Assembly (NCBI GenBank): GCA_029433265.1
Contig: JAQTHT010000002.1
Span: 62,001 to 126,000 of the forward strand
Direction: 5' to 3'
DNA length: 64,000 nucleotides
DNA from: Leuconostocaceae bacterium ESL0958
GTDB lineage: Bacteria > Bacillota > Bacilli > Lactobacillales > Lactobacillaceae
Under the pieces are notes generated by a model that saw only the letters and a program-made list of their open reading frames with translations, was not told where the DNA came from and ran no database searches. Below, piece by piece: positions 1 through 9,498 of the stretch (the first letter of the stretch is position 1; each line of letters begins with the position of its first letter). The translations under genes were made by a program, and so were the position numbers.

Positions 1-1102
1 TAGCTTTATTTAAATCACTTTGAGCAGTCGTATTGACATCAACTGTTGAGCCATCGTACAGACCGTGTTTTAGCATATAGTTCACGTAAGCTACTTGAAT
101 CTGTTTATCTGGCCACCAAGTCATCAACAGCGGTCGCCGATCTGAGCTAGAAGCGGTTACCCAATTAGCACCATTAGCCAAAATTTCTTTTGGCTGATAC
201 CAGGAATCTGCAGTAACAAAGCCATCAACACTGTCAACAGCATTCGCTTGTGATGTATTCAACTGGTTATGTGTAGTAAAATCATTACTAATTTTTGAAC
301 TATCGACAGTATATTGTTGACGGTTGGAAATAGTAGCATGACCATCGTTATTATCTAGATAATAATCAACACCATCAATATTAACCGGTTGCTCTCCGCC
401 TTTTACCACTTGTCCTTTATCATTCAACAAGTAGAAATTACCGTTTATTTTTTGTAAGCCCTTTGATAAGTGCCCATTTTCATCAAAATAGTAGGTTTGT
501 CCATCTGGACTATTTAAAAAACCACCTTTAACTTGTGTCCCATCACTATTAAAACCGTAAAGCTGCCCATCGACACTCTGAATACCCGTTGCAGGATCGC
601 CAGAATCCTTCAAAAAATAATAAGTATCAGCACCAACCGTCTTAAAACTACCTTTAATTTGCGTGCCTGTTTGGGGATCAAAGTAATGAACCACACCATC
701 AATTTGATGCAAGCCAGTCAATGCCTGGTTACTATTTTTCAAAATAAACTTAGCGCTAGCATCACTTTGTATTTGAAAATTACCATCAATATTACTAATG
801 AAATTCGTAATATTCAAAGTAGAACCATCGTTAGTTGTGACAGTCGTCTGTGCCCCATTATTATTGATGACGTTATTTTGGCCATCAGTGTTAACGGTAA
901 CTGAATTTTGTCCATCTTTATTTAATGGATTTGTAGGCACATCAGATTGTTTATTCTGGTTAGGAGTCGGTGTATTCACCACCGTACTACTATTGTTAGA
1001 ATCAGCTGATGTCACATGATTCGCGTTGGTAATCGCCAGACCAGTCGCGGCGATAGCAGCAGCCACCCACAATTTACCAGCTTTATACAGCTTTTTACGC
1101 AT
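1..1102 (-). CDS. GH70 glucansucrase, N-terminal part only (runs off window)
   Basis: About 367 codons of an open frame read leftward from the ATG at 1100-1102 to the window edge, with no stop. The N-terminus has the KxYKxGKxW signature (KLYKAGKLW) followed by a hydrophobic segment ending near Ala-Asp, an extended signal peptide typical of lactic GH70 enzymes. Residues about 40-90 are Asn/Thr/Gln-rich. Then come several YG-type glucan-binding repeats (for example QIDGVVHYFDPQTG), and near residue 320 the start of the GH70 fold (VDGFVTADSWYQPKEIL, LLMTWWPDKQIQVAYVNYM). The enzyme would be secreted and build alpha-glucan from sucrose. The catalytic residues lie outside the window, so linkage type cannot be told. 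Ribosome site AAAGGGAG lies 7 bases upstream. It is a separate transcription unit from the neighbouring GH70 gene, which has its own terminator. Confidence 0.9.
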   Translation of the reverse strand, partial: MRKKLYKAGKLWVAAAIAATGLAITNANHVTSADSNNSSTVVNTPTPNQNKQSDVPTNPLNKDGQNSVTVNTDGQNNVINNNGAQTTVTTNDGSTLNITNFISNIDGNFQIQSDASAKFILKNSNQALTGLHQIDGVVHYFDPQTGTQIKGSFKTVGADTYYFLKDSGDPATGIQSVDGQLYGFNSDGTQVKGGFLNSPDGQTYYFDENGHLSKGLQKINGNFYLLNDKGQVVKGGEQPVNIDGVDYYLDNNDGHATISNRQQYTVDSSKISNDFTTHNQLNTSQANAVDSVDGFVTADSWYQPKEILANGANWVTASSSDRRPLLMTWWPDKQIQVAYVNYMLKHGLYDGSTVDVNTTAQSDLNKA

Positions 1103-1150
1103 TCAAGAACTCCCTTTAACTTCTTATCCTGTTTAATAGCAAACAGTTTA

Positions 1151-1179
1151 ATTTTAGACATTTAAATATTAAATTGCAA
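1151..1179 (-). promoter_or_regulatory. Promoter of the left GH70 gene
   Basis: On the minus strand TTGCAA (1174-1179) and TAAAAT (1151-1156) are separated by 17 bases, about 50 bases upstream of the ATG at 1102. The fit to the sigma-A consensus is good. Confidence 0.6.
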
Positions 1180-1195
1180 TATAACTTTAAAAATT

Positions 1196-1234
1196 AAGAA
1201 AACAAAAGGACCGCAAAATGTATTGCAGTCCTTT
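1196..1234 (-). terminator. Terminator of the branching sucrase gene
   Basis: Arms AAAGGAC and GTCCTTT, extended by GCAA and TTGC, form a hairpin at 1205-1234 followed on the minus strand by a T-rich run. It lies just past the stop codon at 1239. Confidence 0.75.
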
Positions 1235-1238
1235 AATA

Positions 1239-4200
1239 TTACCGTAGGTAGTACGTACCATTATCACCGAAGTAATAATTTTGTCCGTCAATGCTTTGCC
1301 AACCTTGAACGGCACGGCCATCAGCATCCGTCCAGTAAGTTAGACCCCAGGCTTGCCGCCAACCAGCGTTCTGACGAACACCGTTCACGAACCAATAGTA
1401 AGTACCGTAGTAATAACGGAAGCCAGTGTACAACTGACCATCCTCATACCAACGATAGCCACCATTTTCTGAGGAACCATCATAGATGTAGCCTGACCAT
1501 GGCGTCAGTGAACCATCATCATTTGCACGATATTCTTGTTCATTGACCTTGACCGTCTGGTTGGTCCGCAAATTATAGGTACCGTTATCACCGAAGTAAT
1601 AAAGCTTACCATCAATATTCTGCAGACCTTGCACAGCACGACCATTATCGTCCGTGTAATACTTCATGCCCCAGGCTTCACGCCAGCCGGCATTTTGACG
1701 GACACCATTCACGAACCAGTAGTAAGTCCCGTAGTAATAACGGAAGCCAGTGTAGAGTTGACCAGCTTCGTACCAACGATAACCGCCATTAGCTGCTGAA
1801 CCATCCCAAAGGTAGCCAGTTGAACGCAAGTAATAAGTACCATCATTACCAAAGTCTAATTCTTGACCATGAATGTTTTGGATACCTTGCACAGCACGGC
1901 CATCAGCATCCGTATAGTAGGTCAATCCCCAGGCCTGGTGGAAGGCATTATCTTGTCGGATACCATCTTGGAACCAATAATAAGTACCTGCATAATGGCG
2001 GAATCCTGTGAAATGCTCACCATTTTCAAACCAACGCCAGCCATTGGCATCGGCATCAAAGAGATAACCTGTCCAGCCATCATGATTTTCTTTATTTTCT
2101 TGTCCATTTGTTACTGGTGCAGTTTGATTATTTGATTCAGCATTAGTTCCAGCACCAGTAATTGGCTGTACGCGTGACTTTGCTGCTGCTTCAGCGGCTT
2201 GCTTTGCGGCATTTTCATCGGCTGCCTTTTTAGCCGCCATTTGAGCAACTGCATCAGCAGACTGTCTAGCCGCAGCCGCATCGGCCGCCTGCTTTGCGGC
2301 TTCATCTGCGGCTTGCTTTGCAGCTGCTGCTTCAGCCGTTTTCTTAGCTGCCTCGTCTGCAGCTTGCTTTGCAGCGGCTTCATCAGCATTCTTTTTAGCT
2401 GCTTCGTCGGCTGCCTGCTTTGCGGCGGCTGCATCCGCATTCTTCTTAGCTGCCTCATCGGCTGCCTGCTTTGCTGCGGCTTCATTCGCATTCTTCTTAG
2501 CTGCCTCATCGGCTGCTTGCTTTGCAGCTTCTGCATCAGCATTCTGCTTGGCTGCTTCATCTGCAGCTTGCTTTGCGGCGGCTGCATCAGCATTTTTCTT
2601 AGCTGCCTCGTCTGCAGCTTGCTTTGCAGCGGCTGCATCAGCATTCTTCTTTGCAGCTTCGGCTTCCGCTGCCTTTTTGGCTGCCTCATCGGCGGCTTGT
2701 TTAGCTGCTGCTTCAGCGGCAGCTTGCTTTGCGGCAGCTTCGTCTGCAGCTTGCTTTGCGGCAGCACTACCAATAGGCCCGATATTGCGAATTAAAATAC
2801 CATCGGCACTAAATTCAAACTCTTCTCCATTAATTACTTGGAATCCAGTCAAACGCAAACCTTGGTTCGCATCATAATAGAATTTATGACCATTCGCATC
2901 CGTTACCCAGTCACCTTTAATTTGAATACCATTCTCATCAAAGTAGCGAAGTTGACCATCAATAGTTTGTAAACCGGTTACCTTATGACCATTATTCAAA
3001 TCATAATATGACCAAGTCCCATTTTGATTTTCTGACCAGCCAGCTCGATAAATTAATCGATCAGCTAGTGATGTCGTATCGCCTGACAATTTGAAGTATT
3101 GGCCATTATTCCAGTCTTTTAGCACATAACCCATGCCACGTCCCAGAATATTCGTTCCATTCATATACTTGGCAGACCATTCCTTAATAACGTCATCAGA
3201 CGGAATAGTAGCACGCGTTGCCATTGCATTAGTTAAGTAAGCCGGGCCACGACCATTGTCAGCATAATTCTTTAAGTAGTACTCATACTGTTTTGAATTA
3301 AAGAGGTCTGGATATTTTTCCTTCAATGTACCTAAGAAAGCACCGCCATACTTCTTCTGGTATTCACCACCACCTTTCGTGTTCACAACATAAAGTTGTT
3401 CACCGAAAGGCAAATCGGCATTGTTACCTGTTACGCCAGCTCTTGAAGCTGAAACAACTTCTTTACCAGGTAAACTGTACAATTGGTTCATGACGACATC
3501 GGCCATTACCTGCATCCCATCGTCATGAAGGGCTGCTATTGCGTTTCGAAGGTCTTCATCAGTACCATATTTGGTTGGAGTACCAAAACCTAAATCATAC
3601 CGATCGCTGAATGCATAGCCATTGTCAATGGTTGAATCAACAAAAGTATGGTCTGCACTAGACCGATACTGTGGTGCCATTTCAAAACTAGTAACACCCC
3701 AATCATGGAACGTTTTTGCATTACGTGCAATGACCACATTGGCCATTTCATCATGTGTGGTTGGCATTGGTTGGAAATTTGAAAATCCTTCAAAAATTAA
3801 TTGTGAATCCAATGCTGCATTTGAATGCAGGACCTTGTTATCGGTAGTAGCAGTAGTAGAACTAGTTGTCCGCGCATCCTGATTTTCACTTGCCCCCACT
3901 GGTACCCAAGCTGCTAAGTAGCCGGATACTTGCGGATTAAGTGTACCTTTAATCTTTGTATTTTCTTGATGATTAATATCTTGATTGGTAAAAGTTAAAT
4001 CGCCATTATCATCAGTCCATACAATTGGCGCGTTTTCATCAGAATTATAAAGCGCCAGACCATCAGGCGTTGTTAACATCAACGCTCGGTAAGCTTGATT
4101 ACGATGCGCTTTTCCCATTGATAAGGTAATTTTTTGATTATCATTTAATGTCGTGGAAGCATCATTACCAACAAGTACACCAATTCCTTGGGTTCTTGTT

Positions 4201-6452
4201 TCGGAATTCCCTTCATCAGCAGCAGTCATAGCGCCTTTACCAAAACGTACACTTTTCAAAATACCGCTTTGATCATCAACGGACATCGTTTGCCCGCCAG
4301 CAACATAAGACTTCCGAGCATTCATTAAGGAACTAATAGCATCGTAATAAATACTTTTATTAGCCATGTACTGTCCATCGTCTTGATACATATCCCCATA
4401 ATAAATACGCGGAACAGTTCCTTTATTGGTCAGCATCAACGCATAAGCTGCGGGTAAATTATAACTATTGTATTGCTTATTGGAAGAACGTTGGTCTTCA
4501 TAATAGGCTTTCAATCCTGTTTTTAACTGCTCATTGGTGAAGTTAGTCCAGTCAGCGCCAGTTAAATCAGAAATTGCCTTACCAACGTTTTCCTGAATAC
4601 CCTTATCGTGTGCATGGATAATAGCGTAATTTGGGATTCCTTCATCCTTTGAATAGTTGGAATGGTCTGCAATTACTTGGTTACTGTCAATATCTTTAAT
4701 TAAGTTAGCTAAAGATTCATTCTTACCAGAAGCATTCACCAAAGAGGTCCTTGCCAATTCTCTAAAGTTTGATTCAATCAACGCTTCTTGATTATAAACA
4801 GTTGTACCAGCATCAACACCTGCTTCAACCAAAGACAAATGATTGTTGGCTGTCCGTTCATTACTTGTTAAATTAAAGGCCTGACGTAAGTAATCATAAG
4901 ACCGCTGCAGTGCATCGTTATGGATGAAATCCACCGCATCAATTCGAACACTATCAAAGTTGGCATTATTAACAGCACCGTTTGTCGTAATAGAGCCAAA
5001 ATTGGTTAAGTAGTAAAGCCAATTTAAATCCTCTGCCTGCACAGCAGGGTTTTGGTTGTCAACATCATTGGCAAGAAGAAAATCAAATGCATTTCCTGGC
5101 TGGCGATAGTTTGAATTTGTGGTAGGAGTTACGACGCTATTCCCATACTTTAAATAGCCTCCTTGGAACCAAGCATCCCCCTGCCATGGTGATTCTGAGT
5201 CTGCATTCCAAATAGATTGTTGGCGAACAAAACCTGATTTACCATCCGCACCGTATAATAAGTTGTTTAACCAAGCCGTACTACCTTCAGCCTTGATTCT
5301 TTTTTCAATTTCGATTTGTGCTTGAAAAGCAGCTGCATTCAAAGCCGTTTGGTCAGAAAAAATACTATATTGAATAGCGTTGGATAACAATCCATTTTCT
5401 TGCATTAACTTCAAGTAGTTCACTTGAACATTCTTGCTAGGCCACCAATTCATAATAAATGGGCGGTACTCCCCTTCGTTAGAAGGACGCCAATTAGTAC
5501 CATTATCCAAGATGTATTTTGGACGATAAGTAGTATCAGCTGTTAAAAAACCATCCACGGTATTTGTGTAATCTGAACTATTGATACTGTTAACAGCATT
5601 TTTTTGACTAACTTCCGTGGAAGGTGTTGTTTCAGTGTTACTAAAAAGATACTGTCCTTCACCATTATTATTAAAATAATAAGTAGCGCCATTTGTTACG
5701 ACTTGTTTTCCCTTCGCCTGCTCACCGGTTGAAGGATCATAATAGTTCAATTTACCATTATTATTGATAAGTCCGCGAAGCGTCGTAGTGTTATCAGCAT
5801 TTCCTTGATTATGATTGGTCGTACTATCAGTTCCCTGAGCATGATCAGTCGTTGTATCCGCTCCCTGAACATGATCAATGGTGCCAATTAATCGTCCATT
5901 ACCAGCATCAAAGTAGTAATTCTTGCCATCAATGTCAACAGATGACCCTTTCACTTGATTACCTGATTCAGTATCAAAGTACAGAATCTGTCCATCAACT
6001 GATGCTAAACCTTTTACAAGTTGACCGTTAGCTTGGTGGTATTGCCAAGTGTTTGAATCACCATTGGTTCCAAAGCTACCGCCAGTAAAAGATGGAATCA
6101 ATTTCCCTTGGCCACTTCCTGCGTCAAAAGAATAAAATTCGCCATCAATACTTAAAATTTGACCCTTAATTTGAAGTCCATCGGCCAAACGGAAATAACG
6201 ATATTGGCCTGCAGAATCTTTAAAAAGTCCCTTAACCGGTTGATTATCAACTGTATAATGCCATGTTGATCCGCCATCATTAGAACCATACTGTCCATTA
6301 CTAGACAGCGTTGGCACATTAGTACTATCTGCACTGGCGACCTTGAGCTCACTAAGACCAAAAACAGAAGCCCCAAAAACAAGCGCAGCTACCCAAACTT
6401 TACCAGCTTTATAGAGCTTTTTTCTTTTTATGATTTGTCTATCAACTTTCAT
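1239..6452 (-). CDS. GH70 branching sucrase (alpha-1,2 or alpha-1,3 type)
   Basis: A secreted 1737-residue enzyme. Residues 1-41 are a KxYKxGKxW signal peptide ([10 protein letters not shown]). Residues about 50-280 hold YG-type glucan-binding repeats. The circularly permuted GH70 domain spans about 300-1170. Residues about 1228-1427 are an Ala/Lys/Gln/Glu-rich helical linker, and about 1440-1737 carry three ~66-residue surface-binding repeats. Seen motifs: [11 protein letters not shown] with predicted nucleophile D505, LVEAGVDAG with acid/base E543, [10 protein letters not shown] with D616, and motif [10 protein letters not shown] (985 on). From family knowledge, FIHND, EAG without the usual aromatic after Glu, and HAHDKG match the branching catalytic domain of DSR-E (GBD-CD2) and related BRS enzymes, not dextransucrases (VDNVDAD, EAW/EDW, RAHDSE). 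I infer transfer of single glucosyl units from sucrose onto dextran, probably made by the neighbouring GH70. Linkage type is unresolved. Ribosome site AAGGAAG. Confidence 0.9.
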   Translation of the reverse strand: MKVDRQIIKRKKLYKAGKVWVAALVFGASVFGLSELKVASADSTNVPTLSSNGQYGSNDGGSTWHYTVDNQPVKGLFKDSAGQYRYFRLADGLQIKGQILSIDGEFYSFDAGSGQGKLIPSFTGGSFGTNGDSNTWQYHQANGQLVKGLASVDGQILYFDTESGNQVKGSSVDIDGKNYYFDAGNGRLIGTIDHVQGADTTTDHAQGTDSTTNHNQGNADNTTTLRGLINNNGKLNYYDPSTGEQAKGKQVVTNGATYYFNNNGEGQYLFSNTETTPSTEVSQKNAVNSINSSDYTNTVDGFLTADTTYRPKYILDNGTNWRPSNEGEYRPFIMNWWPSKNVQVNYLKLMQENGLLSNAIQYSIFSDQTALNAAAFQAQIEIEKRIKAEGSTAWLNNLLYGADGKSGFVRQQSIWNADSESPWQGDAWFQGGYLKYGNSVVTPTTNSNYRQPGNAFDFLLANDVDNQNPAVQAEDLNWLYYLTNFGSITTNGAVNNANFDSVRIDAVDFIHNDALQRSYDYLRQAFNLTSNERTANNHLSLVEAGVDAGTTVYNQEALIESNFRELARTSLVNASGKNESLANLIKDIDSNQVIADHSNYSKDEGIPNYAIIHAHDKGIQENVGKAISDLTGADWTNFTNEQLKTGLKAYYEDQRSSNKQYNSYNLPAAYALMLTNKGTVPRIYYGDMYQDDGQYMANKSIYYDAISSLMNARKSYVAGGQTMSVDDQSGILKSVRFGKGAMTAADEGNSETRTQGIGVLVGNDASTTLNDNQKITLSMGKAHRNQAYRALMLTTPDGLALYNSDENAPIVWTDDNGDLTFTNQDINHQENTKIKGTLNPQVSGYLAAWVPVGASENQDARTTSSTTATTDNKVLHSNAALDSQLIFEGFSNFQPMPTTHDEMANVVIARNAKTFHDWGVTSFEMAPQYRSSADHTFVDSTIDNGYAFSDRYDLGFGTPTKYGTDEDLRNAIAALHDDGMQVMADVVMNQLYSLPGKEVVSASRAGVTGNNADLPFGEQLYVVNTKGGGEYQKKYGGAFLGTLKEKYPDLFNSKQYEYYLKNYADNGRGPAYLTNAMATRATIPSDDVIKEWSAKYMNGTNILGRGMGYVLKDWNNGQYFKLSGDTTSLADRLIYRAGWSENQNGTWSYYDLNNGHKVTGLQTIDGQLRYFDENGIQIKGDWVTDANGHKFYYDANQGLRLTGFQVINGEEFEFSADGILIRNIGPIGSAAAKQAADEAAAKQAAAEAAAKQAADEAAKKAAEAEAAKKNADAAAAKQAADEAAKKNADAAAAKQAADEAAKQNADAEAAKQAADEAAKKNANEAAAKQAADEAAKKNADAAAAKQAADEAAKKNADEAAAKQAADEAAKKTAEAAAAKQAADEAAKQAADAAAARQSADAVAQMAAKKAADENAAKQAAEAAAKSRVQPITGAGTNAESNNQTAPVTNGQENKENHDGWTGYLFDADANGWRWFENGEHFTGFRHYAGTYYWFQDGIRQDNAFHQAWGLTYYTDADGRAVQGIQNIHGQELDFGNDGTYYLRSTGYLWDGSAANGGYRWYEAGQLYTGFRYYYGTYYWFVNGVRQNAGWREAWGMKYYTDDNGRAVQGLQNIDGKLYYFGDNGTYNLRTNQTVKVNEQEYRANDDGSLTPWSGYIYDGSSENGGYRWYEDGQLYTGFRYYYGTYYWFVNGVRQNAGWRQAWGLTYWTDADGRAVQGWQSIDGQNYYFGDNGTYYLR
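1242..2080 (-). repeat. Three C-terminal surface-binding repeats of the branching sucrase
   Basis: Three units of about 66 residues, each running from a [17 protein letters not shown] start through [19 protein letters not shown], AWGMxYYTD and GRAVQG to an [10 protein letters not shown] end. They lie roughly at 2075-1825, 1824-1571 and 1510-1242. The same unit recurs in the SGNH protein (21207-23126) and the GH25 protein (23212-25059). The aromatic spacing resembles choline- or glucan-binding YG repeats. The ligand is unknown. Confidence 0.85.
2165..2772 (-). repeat. Ala/Lys/Gln/Glu-rich coding repeat (helical linker)
   Basis: About 200 codons built from near-identical 15-residue steps of the type [15 protein letters not shown]. 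The DNA is visibly repetitive, with gctgcttcatctgcagctt-like units. The residues predict one long charged helix or coiled coil separating catalytic and binding domains. Such tracts expand and contract easily by slippage or recombination. Confidence 0.85.
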
Positions 6453-6753
6453 ACTTTGCTACTTCCTTAATATTAAATTGCTATAAAAAGACAACGTTTA
6501 GATAGTATCACATTAAATGAAAATATACTAGTTTGTCACAAAACAAAAAATTGAAGTTAAGCATGAAGGAAGCGAATAAATCACAGCAAAATGTAGTGGT
6601 TGCACCATTATTCTTTACAAAAATTCAATTTCAAGAAAATAAAAGCGGAGTGGTTCCCAAGGTGCGCTACCTAGAGAACCACTCCGCCATAGAATGTCAT
6701 CACGATTGAACAGCACTATCTTTTTTACCGTGCCTTTCAATTAATCAGCTAAA
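6453..6753. other. Gene-free stretch between branching sucrase and galactofuranosyltransferase-like gene
   Basis: About 300 AT-rich bases. They hold the 5' leader of the branching sucrase and the strong terminator at 6640-6687. I see several weak -10-like sites (for example TACTAT preceded by TG near 6505) but no confident promoter. A 48-codon plus-strand frame (6563-6709) crosses the terminator and is probably chance. Confidence 0.6.
6636..6687 (-). terminator. Terminator after GT2 gene
   Basis: A 12-bp perfect stem, GCGGAGTGGTTC (6645-6656) with GAACCACTCCGC (6676-6687), has a smaller inner AGGT/ACCT pairing. On the minus strand it is followed by TTTTATTTTC. It ends the transcript of the GT2 gene at 6754-7650. 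Confidence 0.85.
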
Positions 6754-7650
6754 TTATAATTTTTCATCCGCAAACTCAATTACAGGATTGAACGTTTTAC
6801 CAGCCTTCATTCCTTTTTTCATGACGGCTAACTTTTCGGCTTTACGATCCGTTTTTGCTAGTTTAATTTGCCAATATTCTGCTAAGGTGCGCAAACGAGC
6901 CCGGTTCTTTCGATACCAATCACGCTTGCGGATATAGTAGCCCTTGTTTCGGTAAGAATAGAAGTAACGGGGTGTCCGATTGGGCCCGTCATTCAACAGA
7001 CTGGATCCGACATTGGCGCCCATTTTATGAGTAACTTTCGCTGCGGGCACAAAGTAACCCGGCGCTACGCGACCAGCTCGTTCTGTATACTCAATATCAT
7101 CACCCCAGATAAAGAAATCAGTAATAGGCAGGCCGATTTGACGGACAATTTCGCGCTTCATCAGCAACGAAACAAAGGTCGCATTTTGCAATTGCACGGG
7201 TTCTGTTTGATCTTCTGGAATCGTTTTTAAGCGGTTCATGGGTGCTGGTTGATTCATTTTGGCCCGATGACCATCCGTCCAGCGGACGTCGGAAGCCAGA
7301 AAACCAAAGTTGTTTTCCTTTTCTGCAAAAGCGAGCAGGTTTTGGAGCGTATCAGGATGGGTCACCGTGTCATCATCCATGACCCAGACGAAGTCGTCGT
7401 CTGTTTTTTCCATGAAATAACGAATGCCCTTATTGAAACCACCGGCACCCCCAAGATTTTCCTCTAACCGTAGGTAATCAATTTGATCGCCCAAAGAGGT
7501 TAAATATGTTTGGGTATCTTCTTCGCTCGCATTATCGACCACGATAATGTGATTTACTTTGACGATCTGTTGCTGCAAACTTTGGATCACTTCCTTTAGT
7601 AAATCCAAACGATTGTAGGTCACAATGACAGCTGATACAGTTTTATTCAT
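6754..7650 (-). CDS. GT2 glycosyltransferase, galactofuranosyl/rhamnosyltransferase-like
   Basis: A 298-residue soluble GT-A enzyme. It starts AVIVTYNRLDLLKEVIQSL, then has IIVVDNASED-type donor binding, the loop ENLGGAGGFNKG and the metal-binding acidic motif VMDDDT. GGAGGFNxG with DDD is characteristic of the GlfT/rhamnosyl group of GT2. With a UDP-galactopyranose mutase gene 6 kb upstream, I infer that it transfers galactofuranose to the surface polysaccharide at the inner membrane face. It has its own promoter and sits behind the terminator of the preceding gene, so it is transcribed apart from the main glycan operon. Rhamnose or another sugar donor remains possible. Confidence 0.8.
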   Translation of the reverse strand: MNKTVSAVIVTYNRLDLLKEVIQSLQQQIVKVNHIIVVDNASEEDTQTYLTSLGDQIDYLRLEENLGGAGGFNKGIRYFMEKTDDDFVWVMDDDTVTHPDTLQNLLAFAEKENNFGFLASDVRWTDGHRAKMNQPAPMNRLKTIPEDQTEPVQLQNATFVSLLMKREIVRQIGLPITDFFIWGDDIEYTERAGRVAPGYFVPAAKVTHKMGANVGSSLLNDGPNRTPRYFYSYRNKGYYIRKRDWYRKNRARLRTLAEYWQIKLAKTDRKAEKLAVMKKGMKAGKTFNPVIEFADEKL

Positions 7651-7681
7651 AACTCATCCTTTATTTAAATAATCCAATAAG

Positions 7682-7710
7682 ATTATAGCATAGCCGCCTC
7701 TTAACAATAA
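7682..7710 (-). promoter_or_regulatory. Promoter of the GT2 gene
   Basis: Minus strand: TTATTG (7705-7710), 17 bases, then a perfect TATAAT (7682-7687) preceded by TGC (extended -10). It lies between the terminator of the upstream gene and the GT2 ATG. Confidence 0.7.
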
Positions 7711-7747
7711 ATTAAAAAAGCAACAACTTCAGCAATGAAGTTGTTGC
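7711..7747 (-). terminator. Terminator of the glycan operon
   Basis: Perfect 11-bp stem GCAACAACTTC (7720-7730) with GAAGTTGTTGC (7737-7747), followed on the minus strand by TTTTTT. It sits directly after the PTPS-related membrane protein gene. Confidence 0.9.
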
Positions 7748-7758
7748 TCCTAACCTAG

Positions 7759-9498
7759 TTAACGTTTTCGATACCAAGCAACAAAGAGAATTGATGCAAC
7801 GACAGCCAGCGATGATAGAACAATCGCGGTCATTTCGAGGGCAGAAGCTTTCCTCTTAACCGTAATCTGGTTACTATCTGCTGTCAAAGTTACGACCATC
7901 TGTGCTTCTTTGTTCAAGTGATACTTTAACGAATGGCCACGTTGATCGGTCAAGACATACTTTGCCCGATAGCCGACCATTGGTAAAGTCAGTTCTCCCT
8001 TTTCAAAGCGACCACGGTAGACAAAGCCATTAGGCTGAGACCGCCAGTCCACAGACATCGCTTGATCATGCTGGACAACCTGATGGTTCAATAAGCTTTG
8101 CGTAGCCACTGTTTTCTTTGGCAGATAATCAAAAGCCCCATAAGTCGTCCAATACTGGGCCAAGTTATCAATCGTATTGGAATGAACAAACCAAGTCCCA
8201 ACTGGATTCATTAAAACAGGTCGTGCAGCCGTTGGTTGATAATCTTGATTTTGAGCAGTTTGTCGAAGGTTATTCAACCAGTACGACCGCGTACCGGTGA
8301 AAAGCATCAATACCGCTATGATCATAGCTAACCCCTGGAAAAAGTGCTGCTGCCCTTTTGTCCGACTCACAACCCGCATTTCATAAACAAAGAGAATCGT
8401 TAGTAGAAAGATAGGAATGGCAAAAACACGGTGTGGGAACTGAATTACACTGAGTGACGTTCGATAAAGATAATACCAAAGATAATACGTGCCACTAATG
8501 ACCATGGTGACCGAAATGAGTAACCAGGCTTGCCATTTTTTACCAAGCTGAAAGAAGAGAAAGATACCCAAAATTAAGGCCATGATGGCCACCAAGCCAA
8601 TGGAATCGGAATGAAATTCATAGGCTTCTTCCCAAATATCAATGACTTTGGGTGCTGCCCAGGTACTTAACTGCTGGTCAGCATGTGGCGTGAACAAGGT
8701 GTTCGTCACACTGTTGACTAAGAATGGCAGTAAGAAAGCCAGCGAGAGAATGAACGACCAAAGGCCGGCAATCATTAGGCTGATAAAAATTTTCAGCCGC
8801 TCCTTTTTTAGCACAAGTAGCAACACCGTGTAACCGGCGGCAAAGGCAGCGATAATGGCAAATGACAAAACATGAGAATAGATGATGCCCGTAAAGCCAA
8901 TCACTAATGGCCAAATACTTGGCCACGCTTCATTAAAATGAAAACGCTGATCTTGATCAGTCCTGCTTAATTGCGTTAAACGATAAAAACCAAGCACAAC
9001 CAGTGGCATAAAACTCATCGCCCAAGCCTGCCCCAAGAGCCATTGCTGAATGGATTCTGTAACCAGGGGCGTTGCGGTCATATAGAGGAAACCAACCACA
9101 TTGGCTTCCATAACAGTTAGCCCCATTTTACGGGCAGCGAAGGACGTCAACCCGTAGGCCAACATGAACTGCAAGAAGAGCAATACATAGATGGCTGCAA
9201 CCTTCGGTAAGACAAAGAAAAGCAGTGCGCCCACATAGGCTGGTAAAGGCGGATACATGGCAATCACATTGGAGCCAATTTGATTAGCCGAATAGGTTGA
9301 AATAAATGGGAAGAACTGACCGTGCGCGATGTTTTCATGAAACTCGAGCATGCGATTGTAGTGAAATTGTAAATCGGCGCCAAAATAAAGCTTATTGCCG
9401 TGACCAACCATCCACAGCAAAGCGGCCATTGTTAGCGCTGCTAACAGATAACCTCCCCAAATTTGATACCAATTTTGTCTTTGATGATTATTTTTCAT
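7759..9498 (-). CDS. PTPS-related polytopic membrane protein, probable GT-C glycosyltransferase
   Basis: A 579-residue protein with about ten or more hydrophobic segments and a C-terminal extracytoplasmic domain of about 150 residues ending in a final membrane helix and YRKR. The N-terminus has an acidic first-loop signature (GADLQFHYNRMLEFHENIAHG) followed by PPLPAYVGA, as in the family annotated '6-pyruvoyl-tetrahydropterin synthase related', which is unrelated to pterin synthesis and resembles YfhO/GT-C transferases. Such proteins are thought to move a sugar from a polyprenyl-phosphate carrier to an outer acceptor. It overlaps the gene upstream by 11 bases, so it is translationally coupled to it and is last in the operon. 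Substrate is not determinable from sequence. Confidence 0.65.
   Translation of the reverse strand: MKNNHQRQNWYQIWGGYLLAALTMAALLWMVGHGNKLYFGADLQFHYNRMLEFHENIAHGQFFPFISTYSANQIGSNVIAMYPPLPAYVGALLFFVLPKVAAIYVLLFLQFMLAYGLTSFAARKMGLTVMEANVVGFLYMTATPLVTESIQQWLLGQAWAMSFMPLVVLGFYRLTQLSRTDQDQRFHFNEAWPSIWPLVIGFTGIIYSHVLSFAIIAAFAAGYTVLLLVLKKERLKIFISLMIAGLWSFILSLAFLLPFLVNSVTNTLFTPHADQQLSTWAAPKVIDIWEEAYEFHSDSIGLVAIMALILGIFLFFQLGKKWQAWLLISVTMVISGTYYLWYYLYRTSLSVIQFPHRVFAIPIFLLTILFVYEMRVVSRTKGQQHFFQGLAMIIAVLMLFTGTRSYWLNNLRQTAQNQDYQPTAARPVLMNPVGTWFVHSNTIDNLAQYWTTYGAFDYLPKKTVATQSLLNHQVVQHDQAMSVDWRSQPNGFVYRGRFEKGELTLPMVGYRAKYVLTDQRGHSLKYHLNKEAQMVVTLTADSNQITVKRKASALEMTAIVLSSLAVVASILFVAWYRKR

Noticed and set aside
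1239-2772. CRISPR array
   Set aside because: The tandem repetition here is protein-coding, with no constant repeat/unique spacer pattern; none is seen elsewhere.
2199-2877. Long plus-strand frames opposite the Ala/Lys-rich linker
   Set aside because: They mirror the coding repeat on the minus strand and give Cys/Ser- or Ala/Phe-rich low-complexity products without ribosome sites.
6563-6709. 48-codon plus-strand frame between the branching sucrase and GT2 genes
   Set aside because: No good ribosome site, and it reads straight through the 12-bp terminator stem; probably chance.
7759-9498. Pterin-synthesis enzyme, as suggested by the family name '6-pyruvoyl-tetrahydropterin synthase related'
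   Set aside because: The protein is polytopic membrane-bound and lacks the zinc-binding histidines of that enzyme; the name is historical.
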